NCBI GenBank assembly: GCA_029204225.1
Contig: CM055111.1
Location: 4,340,933-4,404,932, forward strand
DNA length: 64,000 nt
Origin: Diphasiastrum complanatum
Lineage: Eukaryota > Streptophyta > Lycopodiopsida > Lycopodiales > Lycopodiaceae
Direction of reading: 5' to 3'
Shown here in pieces: positions 16,740 through 28,588 of this stretch (position 1 is its first letter; each line of letters starts with the position of its first letter). The position numbers were made by a program, and so were the translations under genes. The notes beneath the pieces were generated by a model that saw nothing but the letters and a program-made list of their open reading frames with translations, had not been told where the DNA came from and did not search any database.

Positions 16740-17010
16740 TTTGGTAGGAGGCCGAGTGTCAAGTTTGTCAAAACTTTTGGATGCATTTGCTATATCAACA
16801 TTACTCTTGATGATAGGATAAAGGAGGATCCATCTTCAAATAAAGGTATATTTATTGGTTATAGCCAGGTGAGAAAGGCTTACAAGTCTATATTCCTTCA
16901 ACTAAGAAAGTGTTCATTGGAGGAGATTGTAAAATATTTGAGATCAATAAAGATCTAAATCCATAGAATGATCTTGGGTTAGAAGGACAACATATCACCA
17001 ATGTTGCCAA
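16740..17010 (+). pseudogene. Ty1/copia integrase C-terminal fragment, copy 2
   Basis: Homologous to the integrase tail of the intact element. Translating with one frame change gives GRRPSVKF, INITLDDRIKEDPSS, KGIFIGYSQVRKAY and a diverged continuation to about 17,010. The first 138 bp are the direct repeat of 12,758-12,895. No catalytic residues are included and stops are present. Confidence 0.8.
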
Positions 17011-17129
17011 TGTAGAATAATCAGCATCTACTCTAAGAATGAGATGCAAACTCTAATAGATCTTGATCAAACATGATCCAAAACATAAAATAATGTTGCT
17101 ATCCATAAAATTACAATAAGCTACTGTAT

Positions 17130-17143
17130 TTCACACGTGTGAA
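17130..17143. promoter_or_regulatory. Palindrome TTCACACGTGTGAA
   Basis: Perfect 14-bp inverted repeat centred on CACGTG, the plant G-box/bHLH-bZIP core. The same 14-mer lies in both LTRs of the intact copia element. Here it is about 430 bp inside the LTR edge at 17,573. Confidence 0.6.
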
Positions 17144-17271
17144 TATGAAAATAACAAATAATGATCATTCTACACATAGAATTGCAAGATATCACAAGTG
17201 TAGTGCACCAATGGATAGTGGAACCCAAGAGAACCATGTATAAGCATGAATGAGATAAGACAGAGATAGTG

Positions 17272-17573
17272 ATCTCTCTTTCCATGACTTACATCCTTTT
17301 ATAATAGGTCCAAAACCTGAATTGCCACTAGGTTTCCCTTCATAATGAAAACTCTACTATTTTCGGGACTAGATTCAATGTACTCAACATTTAAATTTGA
17401 ATCTACTAAAACTCGACTTCTATAGTTTCCCACACTTTCCAAAAATGTTTATTCAAATGCTTTTAGACTAATATAATTTTGAAATTTCAAACTCTAAGGT
17501 TAATATAAAACTGGCCTCAAATGCCATATAAACAAATGTAGCAAATATGACTAAAGTAGTTCAATTTCTCACA
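17272..17573 (-). repeat. Copia LTR start (minus) containing LTR-like fragment, copy 2
   Basis: The LTR edge is at 17,573: on the minus strand, a purine-rich AAAGAGGGAG tract is followed by TGTGAGAAATTG. The intact element has GAAGAGGGAG then TGTGAAAATTG, so tract and start agree. The segment 17,272-17,500 is the direct repeat of 12,392-12,620. The far end of the LTR could not be fixed. Confidence 0.7.
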
Positions 17574-17576
17574 CTC

Positions 17577-19250
17577 CCTCTTTAACTAGTTTTAGCATGG
17601 ACTTTGATAACACTCCAAGTGAAGTCCTATGCTTCATGAACAAGTCCTTTCCCAATGCTTTGGTGAATATATCAGCTACACATTCCCTTGAAGACACATG
17701 TTGAAGCTCTACCTCCTTTGCTATGACTTGCTCCCTCACAAAATGATATGCCACCTCAATATGCTTGCTCCTAGCATGAAAAATAGGATTGGTTGCCAAC
17801 CTTTGGGCTGATAGATAGTCACAAAAGATGATTGAGCTCTCTGAAAAATCCAGCAAGTGAAGATCCTTGATCATCCTCTTGATCCATACCATCTCCTTTG
17901 TGCAATGTGTAAGAGCTTTGTACTCGGCCTTACTAGATGACAATGAGATAGTGACATGTTTTTTCGACATCTATGATATAGCTCCATCACCTATGAAAAT
18001 ACAATGAGCACTAATGGATTTCCTATCCATTATATCTCCAGCATATTCCAAATCTTAAAATCCAAAAATATTAGATGATGATCGCTCATACAATATGCCA
18101 AAATCTCGAGTTCCAGTGATGTAGTGCCTCAAAACTCGTCTTTTATCTTCCAATGCTCCTCACTAGGATCTTTCATGAATTGACTCAATCTTCCAACAAA
18201 ATAGCTTAGATCTGGTCTAGTAATGGTTAGATAGATGAGTGAACCAACTAGCTTCCTATAGAGGGTAATGTTCTTGAAGGATCTTTCACTACTTCTTATT
18301 GTTAGCTTTACATGAGATTCCGTAGGTGTATCACAAGCTCTTGCATCTACCATATGAAATCTTTCTAGAATAGAATAAGCATACTTATCTTGACAAATGA
18401 AAGTAGATTTAGAAGATCTAATAGCTTCTATTCCTAAAATGTAATGCAAATTACCAAGATCATGCACCTCAAATCCCTTCTTAAGAGCGCTGAGTCTCTT
18501 GATATCCTCCACATCTTGATTGTTTCCACCACTCAAGATAACATCATCCACATAGATTAGTAAGATGGTAACATCATTTCCAGCAAACCTATAATAAAGT
18601 GAATGATCATACTGACTTATAACAAATCCTTGAGAGAGTAAAAAAGTACTAAGCTTAGCATACCAACTCCTTGGTGCTTGCTAAGGCCATACAAACTCTT
18701 TGTAGTAGACACACATGATTTAGCTTTGTAGATGAAATGTAGATCTTGGGTTGCTCCATGTACACTTCCTCCTCAAGATCACCATTCATGCATTTGTAAT
18801 GTCCAATTGCCATAGATCCCATCCATAAAGAGTAGCAAGTGAGATGATGACTCAAATGCTTACCATCTTTGCCACGGGTGCAAAGGTCTCATCATAGTCA
18901 ATCCCTTGTTCTTGAGCATATCCTTTTGCCACTAACCTTGCCTTGTACTTGTTGATAGATCCATCTTGGTTTGTATTCACCTTGAAGATCCATTTGCATC
19001 CAATATCTTTCTTGAAGTACCTACATGATTAACTAGATTTTCCAACATGGTTGTAGTTGTATTTACAATTGAATCTAGTGCCACAATATCTACATTTTCA
19101 GTAGAAAGAGATACTTGGATATCCATCCTCTTGAATTTCTTCGTGGCCCTCTTGGGGGTTGGCTGATTCCTAGGCCTCTTGGCAGGGAGGTCAGTCCTAT
19201 CTATGCGATCGGGTCTGGGTGTAGATGGCTCACCCTAAAGTAATTTAGAG
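17577..19250 (-). pseudogene. Ty1/copia RT-RNase H remnant, same family as the intact element
   Basis: The C-terminus is best preserved. RNase H residues include SLSSSKAEYKALTHCTKE, HARSKHIEVAYHFVREQ and ADIFTKALGKDL, ending LKLVKEGV next to the polypurine tract; the intact copy has the same layout. RT palm and thumb (18,129-18,551) show the end of the catalytic YVDD motif as MDDVILSGGNN, then HDLGNLHYILGIEA. Further upstream to about 19,250 are broken pieces of the RT fingers and the Lys/Arg-rich integrase-RT linker. Several frameshifts and stops make it non-functional. Gag, protease and integrase core are absent. Confidence 0.88.
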
Positions 19251-21230
19251 TACTTATCCTGCATCCTATATAGTAGTTGAAAATCTTTAGGAATTATTGT
19301 AACTAGCTTGGCATGTATGGCTAGCAAAAAAGATTTTTTAAAAAAAAAGGCTCTGATAATCCTCAACAACCTCTTGAAGGCACGGAACACAAGTGTGAAC
19401 TTGACTTTTGACTAGAATCTAAAAAAAAGTCATTTTGGTCAATCTCCTTGTAATTAGCTTGCACTTCCATGTGACTGAGTAAATACTCCCATATGTCAAG
19501 ATGTTGTTCACATGTGGATCTGGATGTACTAGATAAGATGTACATATTCTCCTAGATCCTACTTTACAGGGAAGATTCCCACTTTTCGTGGAGACTAGCA
19601 TTTGGATTCTAGCTAGTAGGATAAGTCAACTTTGATCTATGGCATATCTTGCTCTATTGATGGACCTACATGATGTGGCACTCCCCACACGTGTGAAGAC
19701 CTACTAGACCAGTATACAGGTCATTCATGTACTTGATTAATAAAGAGATCACCAAATCTAATGAGAAATTGATGAGAGATTTCCATTCTAGCAATTTGCT
19801 TGAGATTGCCACATTAGAATTGTGTTTTTATGCTTGGAATGCTATCAAATGTTATTGTACTTTTGTCTCTGGTCACAGTCCGTACAATGATTGTTTTCCA
19901 CATGTGTGAGGCCGCCATTGATGATTATTGAAGTTTACATTAGTTGACCTTACTAAATAGTTGATGATCTATGTGTAGATCTTGATCTAATCAAAAAATC
20001 TAGAACTTGTTAGATTTTTGATTTGGCAATTAACACTTCTTGAAGATTAATTAGTACAATCAATATTGTCCTACAATCAAAAAATTCACATGGCATCACA
20101 GCTTGGTGTTAGCTGAATTTTTGACAGAAAAAATTGGACTATTATTGAGCAGAAAGCAGTTGCGGTGTATTTGACGAGCACCAAAATACAGTGAATTCTA
20201 CGAGAAAATTGACAAAATGGCATACATCAGTGAATGGGCACAATGGGTTTTGACAATATGGGTATACGATAATTTATGATGTCAAAATCACAATGACATG
20301 GAAAACTTAGCAAGACAAACGAGTTGCAATATTAAATACTGGGGGAGGCCAAAATAGCCAGCCAACTTGAATTTTTTTTTTTACACAAGTGGGCAACTTG
20401 CAAAAATCACTTGGGCCAAAAATCACTAAGATAATGGAGTGGGTGATGGGGTGCACTCTTGATAAAAAAAAATCTAGGAGTGACATCATCCCAATGACAA
20501 GTGTCAAAAGTGGGGGGGGTGATTTTCATCCCTTATTGATGGAATTGATTCATGTCACACAAGATAGCTTCAATTTAAAGTTTGTCAATTGAGATAGGCT
20601 ATAACTCAAATTTGGCCCCTTGAGATTGCTCTTTGCGTGATCAAATTAGAATAATTTTGAGTTTAGGATAGTTAAATAGCTCACATTTCATGCCTATGAT
20701 TAAAACTAGTTGAAATTTAATGCCTAGCATGCAATTTTGGTCATTATCGTTCGACAAGGCTAATTGATTGCTAAAATTAGATCAATTTCAAGTATAGTAC
20801 ATTCCAAATTTTTTGAGTTCAATCTCTTATTGATGGAATTGACCCTTATCACATGAGATAGCTCAAATTTGAAGTGTATCACTCGAAGTAGCTCAATTTT
20901 GGACCTTATCACTCGAAATTGAAAGTCAAGAACATCTTGTATGAAAATTACACAAGGCTCTATATGGACTAAAACAGCCCCCAATTGCAAAAGCCCGATT
21001 CCATAAGATTAATATCTTCTTCATCCAAAATAGGTTCATTCTCAAATTTCCAGCTCGACAAATTCGAATGGTAAGCGGGAGAGGGATAGCAGCGGGAGTA
21101 CCGAGGGGAGTCACATCCACGAGAGTTTGAGTGAGAGGAGTCTGAGTGAGAGGAGTCTCGTGAATGGAAGATAAAATGAGAGGGGTCTGAACCATTTCCA
21201 TTCATTCATCCATTCATGTTTCTAAACTCT
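19251..21230. other. Non-coding, unassigned
   Basis: No recognisable gene. The palindrome core CACACGTGTG occurs at 19,686-19,695, so LTR debris is possible. Short open frames here have no family resemblance and overlap each other on both strands. Confidence 0.45.
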
Positions 21231-21236
21231 AAATTC

Positions 21237-21715
21237 GAAACCCTAAACCCTAAATCCTACATCCTACATCCTACATCCTAAACCCTAAACCCTAAACCCT
21301 ACATCATATACCCCGTATCCAAAACTCTATACCCCAAATTCCAAATCCTATACTTTCAATCTTAAAATCCATACTCTAAATCCTATATCCTAAACCCTAC
21401 ATCCTAAACCCTAAAAGCCAAATCCTATAACTTGAATGCTAAGACATGTATCCCAAACCCTACATCCCAAACGCACAACCTTGAATCCATTCTACATTTC
21501 TCATTCTATTCAATTCTATGCATCATACTCCTATTCTTATTCATCATTCATTTTCGTATTCCTTCAACATTAAACAATTCATCTATATCCTATTATTGTT
21601 TCTATTCCTATTCCTACTCATTCATCCATTCATGTTCTTAAGCCCTAATCCATAAATTCTAAATCCTAAACCCTAAACCTTAAACCCTAAACATCATACA
21701 CCAAATTCTATATCC
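21237..21715. repeat. Interstitial telomere-like repeats (CCCTAAA variants)
   Basis: Clusters of the plant telomeric heptamer in the C-strand orientation occur at about 21,237-21,300, 21,380-21,415 and 21,655-21,690. They are mixed with the variants CCTACAT, TCCTAAA and CCCAAAT. The tract is degenerate and embedded in unique sequence, so it is internal rather than a chromosome end. Likely origins are telomerase-mediated break repair or an old fusion, but the sequence does not say which. Confidence 0.8.
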
Positions 21716-22213
21716 CAAATCCTCAATTTCCTACTTTGTGAAAACTCCTTGTATTTTTGCAGAGTCACTTTATTCGCTTGTCATTGAGTTGGTTCGTTTT
21801 TGCAAGTCGCAAAATGAAGACACGTGAAGAATGCTAAATATCTGAATCTGACATAGTCGAGTTTTTCACCTATGTGATTCCCGTGTATTCCTATGAGTGA
21901 GTAGGAGTAAGATTAACCCCAACAAGAACCACCCTTATTGAATGAAAGTTGTGAGAGATGTAATTATTGAATGATTGTTGGATCGAATCAATCTCTCACT
22001 TGATTCCAATAGGAAAGATACTATTGATACCATGATGAACATGTAAACCAAAAGATGAATTGATTCCAAACAAGATTTGTGTCACTTTCCACTGTAAGTT
22101 TGCACTAACAAAATCTAGAAAGATCTACCAAGATCTAGAACACAACACTTAGAATCAACTATCACACCAGATCTAGCCAATTGGATTTTTGGCCTTGCTT
22201 TGATCTCCCGTGA

Positions 22214-22271
22214 AAACACTATAAATTAGAATCTCTCATTGTAAACACTATAAATTAGAATCTCTCATTGT
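22214..22271. repeat. 29-bp tandem duplication
   Basis: Two identical copies of a unit starting AAACACTATAAATTAGAATC. Non-coding. Confidence 0.9.
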
Positions 22272-22990
22272 AACATAGGACTATTCTATATAGGCCTACA
22301 TTACTTTTAATTATATAAAACACATATCATGTTTTAATTTTTCATCCACCTACACTTCATTATTCCTTTAATTTGTTTCATGCCACCTTACACAAAATAT
22401 TCTTGATTTGGTGACATAGAAATGCATAAAATAATTGTGTACAAAAGACATATCTTGTCATTATTTGTACCTTGTTACTTCATGACATTTCACACAAAAT
22501 GTTTTTTATTTGTAAATTTTTTCTTACATGACAATTGACATTTTGGTAGTGCAAATGACATTGATTTCACATCATCTCATCTTCATTCCAACTAGCATTA
22601 ATTAGTTAAGCGTGCTTGTAATAACAACCATACATTTGTCATATAATCCGGGGCTATGAACGTCCACCAATAATAATATTACAACATGGTATTTGCGCCT
22701 AAAAGTAATGATTGGTCTATCAGTAAAGAATAATGGCCACCGAATTCCGTACCTAGAGATACGATACGTTCACACAAACTTATGAGGGCAATCATTTCTG
22801 AAGCTCCGCACTACATAAGCACAAACATGACAATAAAGAAAACTTTACGTTTGAATCTCTTGATCAAATATCGGTTCAGCACACGCACAGATCATTCGGA
22901 TATCCTTCAGTTATGGTGGGTCACATGGCATGCCCCTTGGCCTAGGAGGCGGTGGTGGAGGACGAGGTGGTGGTGGATGAGGTGGTGGTG
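22272..22990. other. Non-coding; GGT-rich stretch near the end
   Basis: No supported gene. From about 22,947 to 22,991 lies an imperfect GGTGGTGGA repeat, directly left of the inverted-repeat unit. Confidence 0.45.
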
Positions 22991-22991
22991 G

Positions 22992-23628
22992 CGCCGAATC
23001 AATATCAAACAAAAAAGTTAGAAACTAGACGATATCGGATGGGTGCACAGGAGTTCGGAACAAGAATATCATGATTGGGTCGGGCGCGCTGAACTGATAT
23101 TAAAAAACAATAACTTTCGAAAGACAAATTTTGTCTTTCAACTTTGACTGCCTGTAACTTTTGAACCGTAACTCGGAATTAGGTCATTCTGGTGCCGTTG
23201 CGAAGCTCTCGTCGAGCTCTTTCCAAAAAAAAAAAACAAAACAAAAAAATAAATTAAAAATCCAAACATCGGATCGGTGCATGCCCTTAGGGTCTGACTG
23301 GGTCAAATTGGTCAACCGCTCATTGAGCCGATATTAGGTTGACCGTTGACTATTGACTGCCCAAAACTTTGATTGAGACTATCTCTTTAACCGTAGCTCG
23401 GAACTGGATCATGTTGGGTGCCGTTGAAAAGCTCTCGTCGAGGGCTTTCTAATGGCGTTGTAATCGTCTCAATCCTAGATGTCTTCTAAGTTACAATTTT
23501 TTTTTTTAACAATAGGCAATATCAGTTTAGTGCGTCCGACCCAATCGTGATATTCCTGTTCCACACTCCCACGGGCCCATTCGATATCGCCTAGTTTTCG
23601 ACTTTTCTGTCTAATATCGGTTCGACGT
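22992..23628. mobile_element. Inverted-repeat (foldback/MITE-like) unit
   Basis: Left arm at about 22,992-23,102, inverted right arm at about 23,518-23,628. Matching blocks are ATTGGGTCGG with CTGATATT, and CTAGACGATATCGGATGGG against CTAGGCGATATCGAATGGG. Arms are about 110 bp and diverged. The 415-bp middle holds a diverged direct repeat (from 23,146 and from 23,354) sharing GCTCTCGTCGAG and CCGTAACTCGGA/CCGTAGCTCGGA. It also holds a 21-bp hairpin, GAAAGACAAA-T-TTTGTCTTTC, at 23,119-23,139. No coding potential and no clear target duplication, so the class is uncertain. Confidence 0.6.
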
Positions 23629-24159
23629 GCCCTACCTACATTCTGTAGATGCTGACTTTCTACGCGCGCGCTGGTCTGATACTGGGTTTGCGAATGGCCT
23701 CTGGTACTAAATAAAAACTAAATTAAATATTCTAATTTCTAGAGGGGATATTCTAGATTCTCCCTTTGGCGTGGAGGCAGCCGCTTCTAATCTACAAAGA
23801 TTTCAAAGTGCGTGATCGTTCAAAAAACAACAATCAGCATGGGAAAAGTATGAAGTCTCGGATTCGATCCAAAAATTTAACACAAGAACAATGGCCTATA
23901 CTCACCACCTCCCTCTTGGTAGGTGATTTGACTGAGCCATCAACAAGTTTATGCATCTTATCCTCATCATTTTCCATCAAGCTTGTCCATGATAGGACTG
24001 GCTTTCCCTTGGGAATCCATGTGGAAGAATAAGTCTAAGTGATAGGAGAAACTATCAGTGACTTAAGTATGAAAATCTGATATTCACAAAACAAGAAAAC
24101 AGTTACTCTATCAGCTAGTAGAGTCTTGTACTGCGGAAGCTAATCAAGCTATGAAAATA

Positions 24160-24171
24160 GCTCTGATACCA
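24160..24171 (-). other. Primer-binding site of a minus-strand LTR element
   Basis: The minus strand reads TGGTATCAGAGC directly after a putative LTR end, CCAACA (edge at 24,172). This complements the 3' end of plant initiator Met-tRNA. On the minus strand downstream (about 24,010), an ATG begins a short gag-like start (MDSQGKASPI) that soon breaks off. The rest of that element is missing. Confidence 0.65.
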
Positions 24172-24172
24172 T

Positions 24173-25514
<1,342 letters not shown>

Positions 25515-26391
25515 GTTTCCTTCTTTGGGAGCTTAGTAGCAATAGTAGAGAAATCTATCAAAAGGTAGAAAAGAATTCTCAGACTTTCAGAAATTAGGAG
25601 AGGACATCCATCACTATAGGATCAGAGGTATATCTCTGAAATCTGAGGGCTAGGTTTGAAAGAGATTTTGAAGAGCAGGGCCAACGTCGACAGAACAGCC
25701 TTCTTCCTTAATTTTGGAGTAAAAATTTGGGACAATTTGAGTGGAATTTGGAGCAGATTTCTACTGTAGGTCCAATGCTGGACAGAGGGGGAGAAATTCC
25801 AAGTTTCATCCTTGATTTTGAGTGATTTTCTAGAATCTTTACACCAGATTTTGTGCCTATAGATCAGCGACCAGGTTGGTGAAGAAAAATCAAAATTTTA
25901 GATTGATTTTGGGCCCCAAATCTGAGGAACTTTGGCCAAACAAGATGCTATCAGATCAGCGAGGGTAGGGAGCTACAAACCTTGAAAATTCTTGCATTTT
26001 TTTGGGTCTTTTGTTTGGTTTTTTGGAGCCCCAGTTCTGTAATCAGATCAGTGACCTGTCCTCCTCAGGAATCCAAATTTTTTTGAACCATTTTGGAGTC
26101 TCAAACTGGGATTTTCCAGGATAGCAGGTTTGATTTTTACGGTGGAAGTGCTGAGAGGGTTCTTCTTCATATTTTCTTTGGAAGTACAGTCCTCAGAAAC
26201 AACTAAGTTGTTTTTCCCTTCCTTTGTATAGTTGTAACTTACTCTTTTCGACTTTTTTTTAAGAGGAAACGTCAGGCACTCCTTTTCTATTTCTGAAAAC
26301 GACCACTTCTCCAGGACCTGATCAACCTTTGATAAGAGGCTTTGATGAATTAGAAACGGAATCCCTGAAGTTTAGTAAGGGAAAATAACCT
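25515..26391 (+). other. Leader of gypsy element G2
   Basis: Untranslated stretch between the PBS and the gag start at 26,392. No protein-like frame. Confidence 0.45.
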
Positions 26392-26597
26392 ATGGAAGTG
26401 GAAGAACGAAAACAATTCGTCAAAGAGCTCAACGAATTGGTTACCAAGGAACAATTTCTTCACTTGGTAACAAAAGTGGATGAACTGAAACTGGCTTTAG
26501 CCAATTTCAAGTCCAATGTGGATGACTCGTTCGTTGAACTCAAAAGCTTGATTTTGAGTTCCGCGAAAGGAAGCCTTCCCTCCACTTCTCAGTTGTT
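26392..26597 (+). pseudogene. Gypsy G2 gag N-terminus, cut by an inversion
   Basis: Starts MEVEERKQFVKELNELV, a charged, helical region of about 68 codons. It is followed abruptly by copia RNase H sequence at about 26,598. The missing continuation of this gag appears to be the minus-strand gag sequence ending at about 38,240: TCCACTTC-CAGTTG-like bases occur at both cut points. On its own I would not recognise the family; the placement after a PBS and the reciprocal junction support the gag call. Confidence 0.55.
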
Positions 26598-26914
26598 TTC
26601 CTCAACAATGTCCCGTTTCATGGAATAGTCGCAAGAAAACTTTGATTGCTCTATCTTCTACTGAATTAGAGTATATCGCAGCCTCTCAAGCTACAAAGGA
26701 AGCAGTATGGTTGAAAAACTTACTTTCAGTAAGCACATTGAAATCAAGTATCACTATGTCAAAAGCAAAGTTCTCAACAAAGAGGTTGACTTGCAGTACT
26801 GTCGAACGCAAAATGATAGCAAATATTTTTACTAAAGTATTAATCTTGGATGCACACACAAAATTTTGTGCGAAACTAAGTTTGAAGGTCAAAGTATTCA
26901 TGGATTCAGATTAA
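26598..26914 (+). pseudogene. Copia-C RNase H, 5'-truncated (arm A)
   Basis: Copia RNase H C-terminal half with LSSTELEYIAASQATKEA and IFTKVLILDAHTKFC, ending MDSD. It corresponds to 50,934-51,250 in arm B, where the upstream RT and RNase H are attached. Here the upstream part is replaced by gypsy gag; the missing half lies inverted at 38,241-39,024. A purine-rich TTAAGGAAGAG tract follows, just before the LTR start at 26,922. Confidence 0.85.
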
Positions 26915-26921
26915 GGAAGAG

Positions 26922-27486
26922 TGTTAGATTATTCTCCTAATTCTCCTACGGACCAAATAGTCAATTTTTCCGACATATCGGACATCATCCGACATATTGT
27001 CGTCCCCGACGAAAGTTGAAGACTTCGGCCACTTCAACCATGTCAATGAAAGACAATTATTTTTCCACTTGAATTAAAGCTACAGACTTGTCCTAACCAT
27101 TTAACAAGTAAATTTCCGGGAAGACCTACCTAGATTGATGCCAGCTCATTATGGCCAACTGGCTATTGCGATCTATGACCTAATAGTTGTCCTATTGGAT
27201 GTCATCAATTGCTTAGTATCAATAACTGATCTTCAAATATTTTATTAGTTTAGTATTATGCTTTGTTCTAGTTTCTTCTCTATCTTAGCTTAGAGCTTAA
27301 TACTGCTACTCATGCTTACTTCTTATCAGCGGAAGCGCAATCAGACATAGTTTTAGTTACTCAGAGATAGCTTAGAGTACGTTGTTTCTATTCGCAATTG
27401 TCTTGTGCTCATCGTCATCTGATTTTGTACATAAAGAAGAATCAATCTATCCTTTTATTCTGTTTAGTATTATGCTAGAATGTATC
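26922..27486 (+). repeat. Copia-C LTR, 5' part (arm A)
   Basis: Starts TGTTAGATTATTC right after the polypurine tract. It is interrupted at 27,486 by a gypsy insertion within GTATC and resumes at 30,665. Compared with arm B (51,259-51,913), about 90 bp is missing after 26,967. The uninterrupted LTR would be about 0.83 kb here. Confidence 0.85.
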
Positions 27487-27692
27487 TATTATGTCCATGT
27501 CTTGTACAAGGGAATCGGAATTATTCCTGACGTGGATAGTCGGTCACTCCAGTTGTATGTGGTTATTAGTTATGCTACGTCATTCTGGACGTGGTCGTAT
27601 TAAATAATTAATAATCGTATGACGGCCTAGACCTATAATTGGACATAGGAGCACATGCACGGTGAAGACTGCTTTAATGCAAGAATAGGAGA

Positions 27693-28195
27693 AGGATAGA
27701 CCTGTATGCATGCTTAAATGCATGTTGCATGCGTAACCAATGATTTTGATCAGTAGAATTCTTGCATGTGACTATTTTTGGCAATTCTATATCAAAAAGC
27801 AGATTTCCTAGCAACTAGGCTATTTACAAAAAAATTTTACTTTTTTGGAAAAGTCAATGCATGTCGAGTTAGTTCCATGTAGGATCTCTCAAAATGGTAT
27901 CGATTTGTGACAGTGGCTATGTTTTTGCAAAATCGATTTGATTAATCGATTTTCACAGTTGGTCCATTTCGAACGGATTTCGAAAATCTTAATTTTTCGT
28001 AAAGGTTATTGGTTGGTCATAAAAAGTTGTTGTTGCTTAATTTTTCTGATATTGATTTTGCGAAAGTTTTCTTAAACGAGTGAAAGACCTTGCTGAATGA
28101 TATCAGCCAGTTATGAAGGTTTTGAATGTTTCACTTATTGGTTGATGATTGGATCTCGACTAATTTAAGCAAATTTTGCATGTCAGGAAATCAAT
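27693..28195 (+). other. Leader-like non-coding part of G1
   Basis: Follows the truncated left LTR and precedes the ATG at 28,196. No PBS seen; it was probably deleted with the rest of the left LTR. Confidence 0.5.
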
Positions 28196-28588
28196 ATGGC
28201 AGACGATAATGCAAATGCAGCTCTCGATGGTCAGGTGCCAATGCCTACCTATCTGCAAATTTGTCAGTCATTAAGCCAAAGGATGTGTGTGGACTACAAA
28301 GGATTGAATAAAGTAACTATTAAAAATAAATATCCTTTGCCTCGTATGGATGATTTGGTAGATCGATTAGGTGGAGCTAAATACTTCACAAAGGTAGATC
28401 TTAGAACCAGATATCATCAGATTAGGATTCATCTGGGTGACGTGCAGAAGATTGGTTTTCGGAAGGGATTCGGTCACTATGAATTTCTTGTGCTTCCTTT
28501 TGGGTTAAAGAATGCACCAGCTACGTTCCAACAGATGATGAACAATCTTTTTCGTCCATATCTAGGAAAGTTTGTGGTTGTATTCTAG
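28196..28588 (+). pseudogene. G1 gag start fused to RT fingers/palm
   Basis: 130 codons. About the first 28 ([17 protein letters not shown]...) look like a gag N-terminus. They run directly into gypsy [36 protein letters not shown] and [16 protein letters not shown]. The rest of gag, the protease and the RT N-terminus are deleted. The frame stops just before the catalytic YxDD, which is also missing, so the protein cannot be an active polymerase. Confidence 0.85.

Noticed and set aside
21432-21641. Short frame between telomere-like tracts
   Set aside because: Ser/Ile/Tyr-rich translation of AT-rich sequence; no domain.
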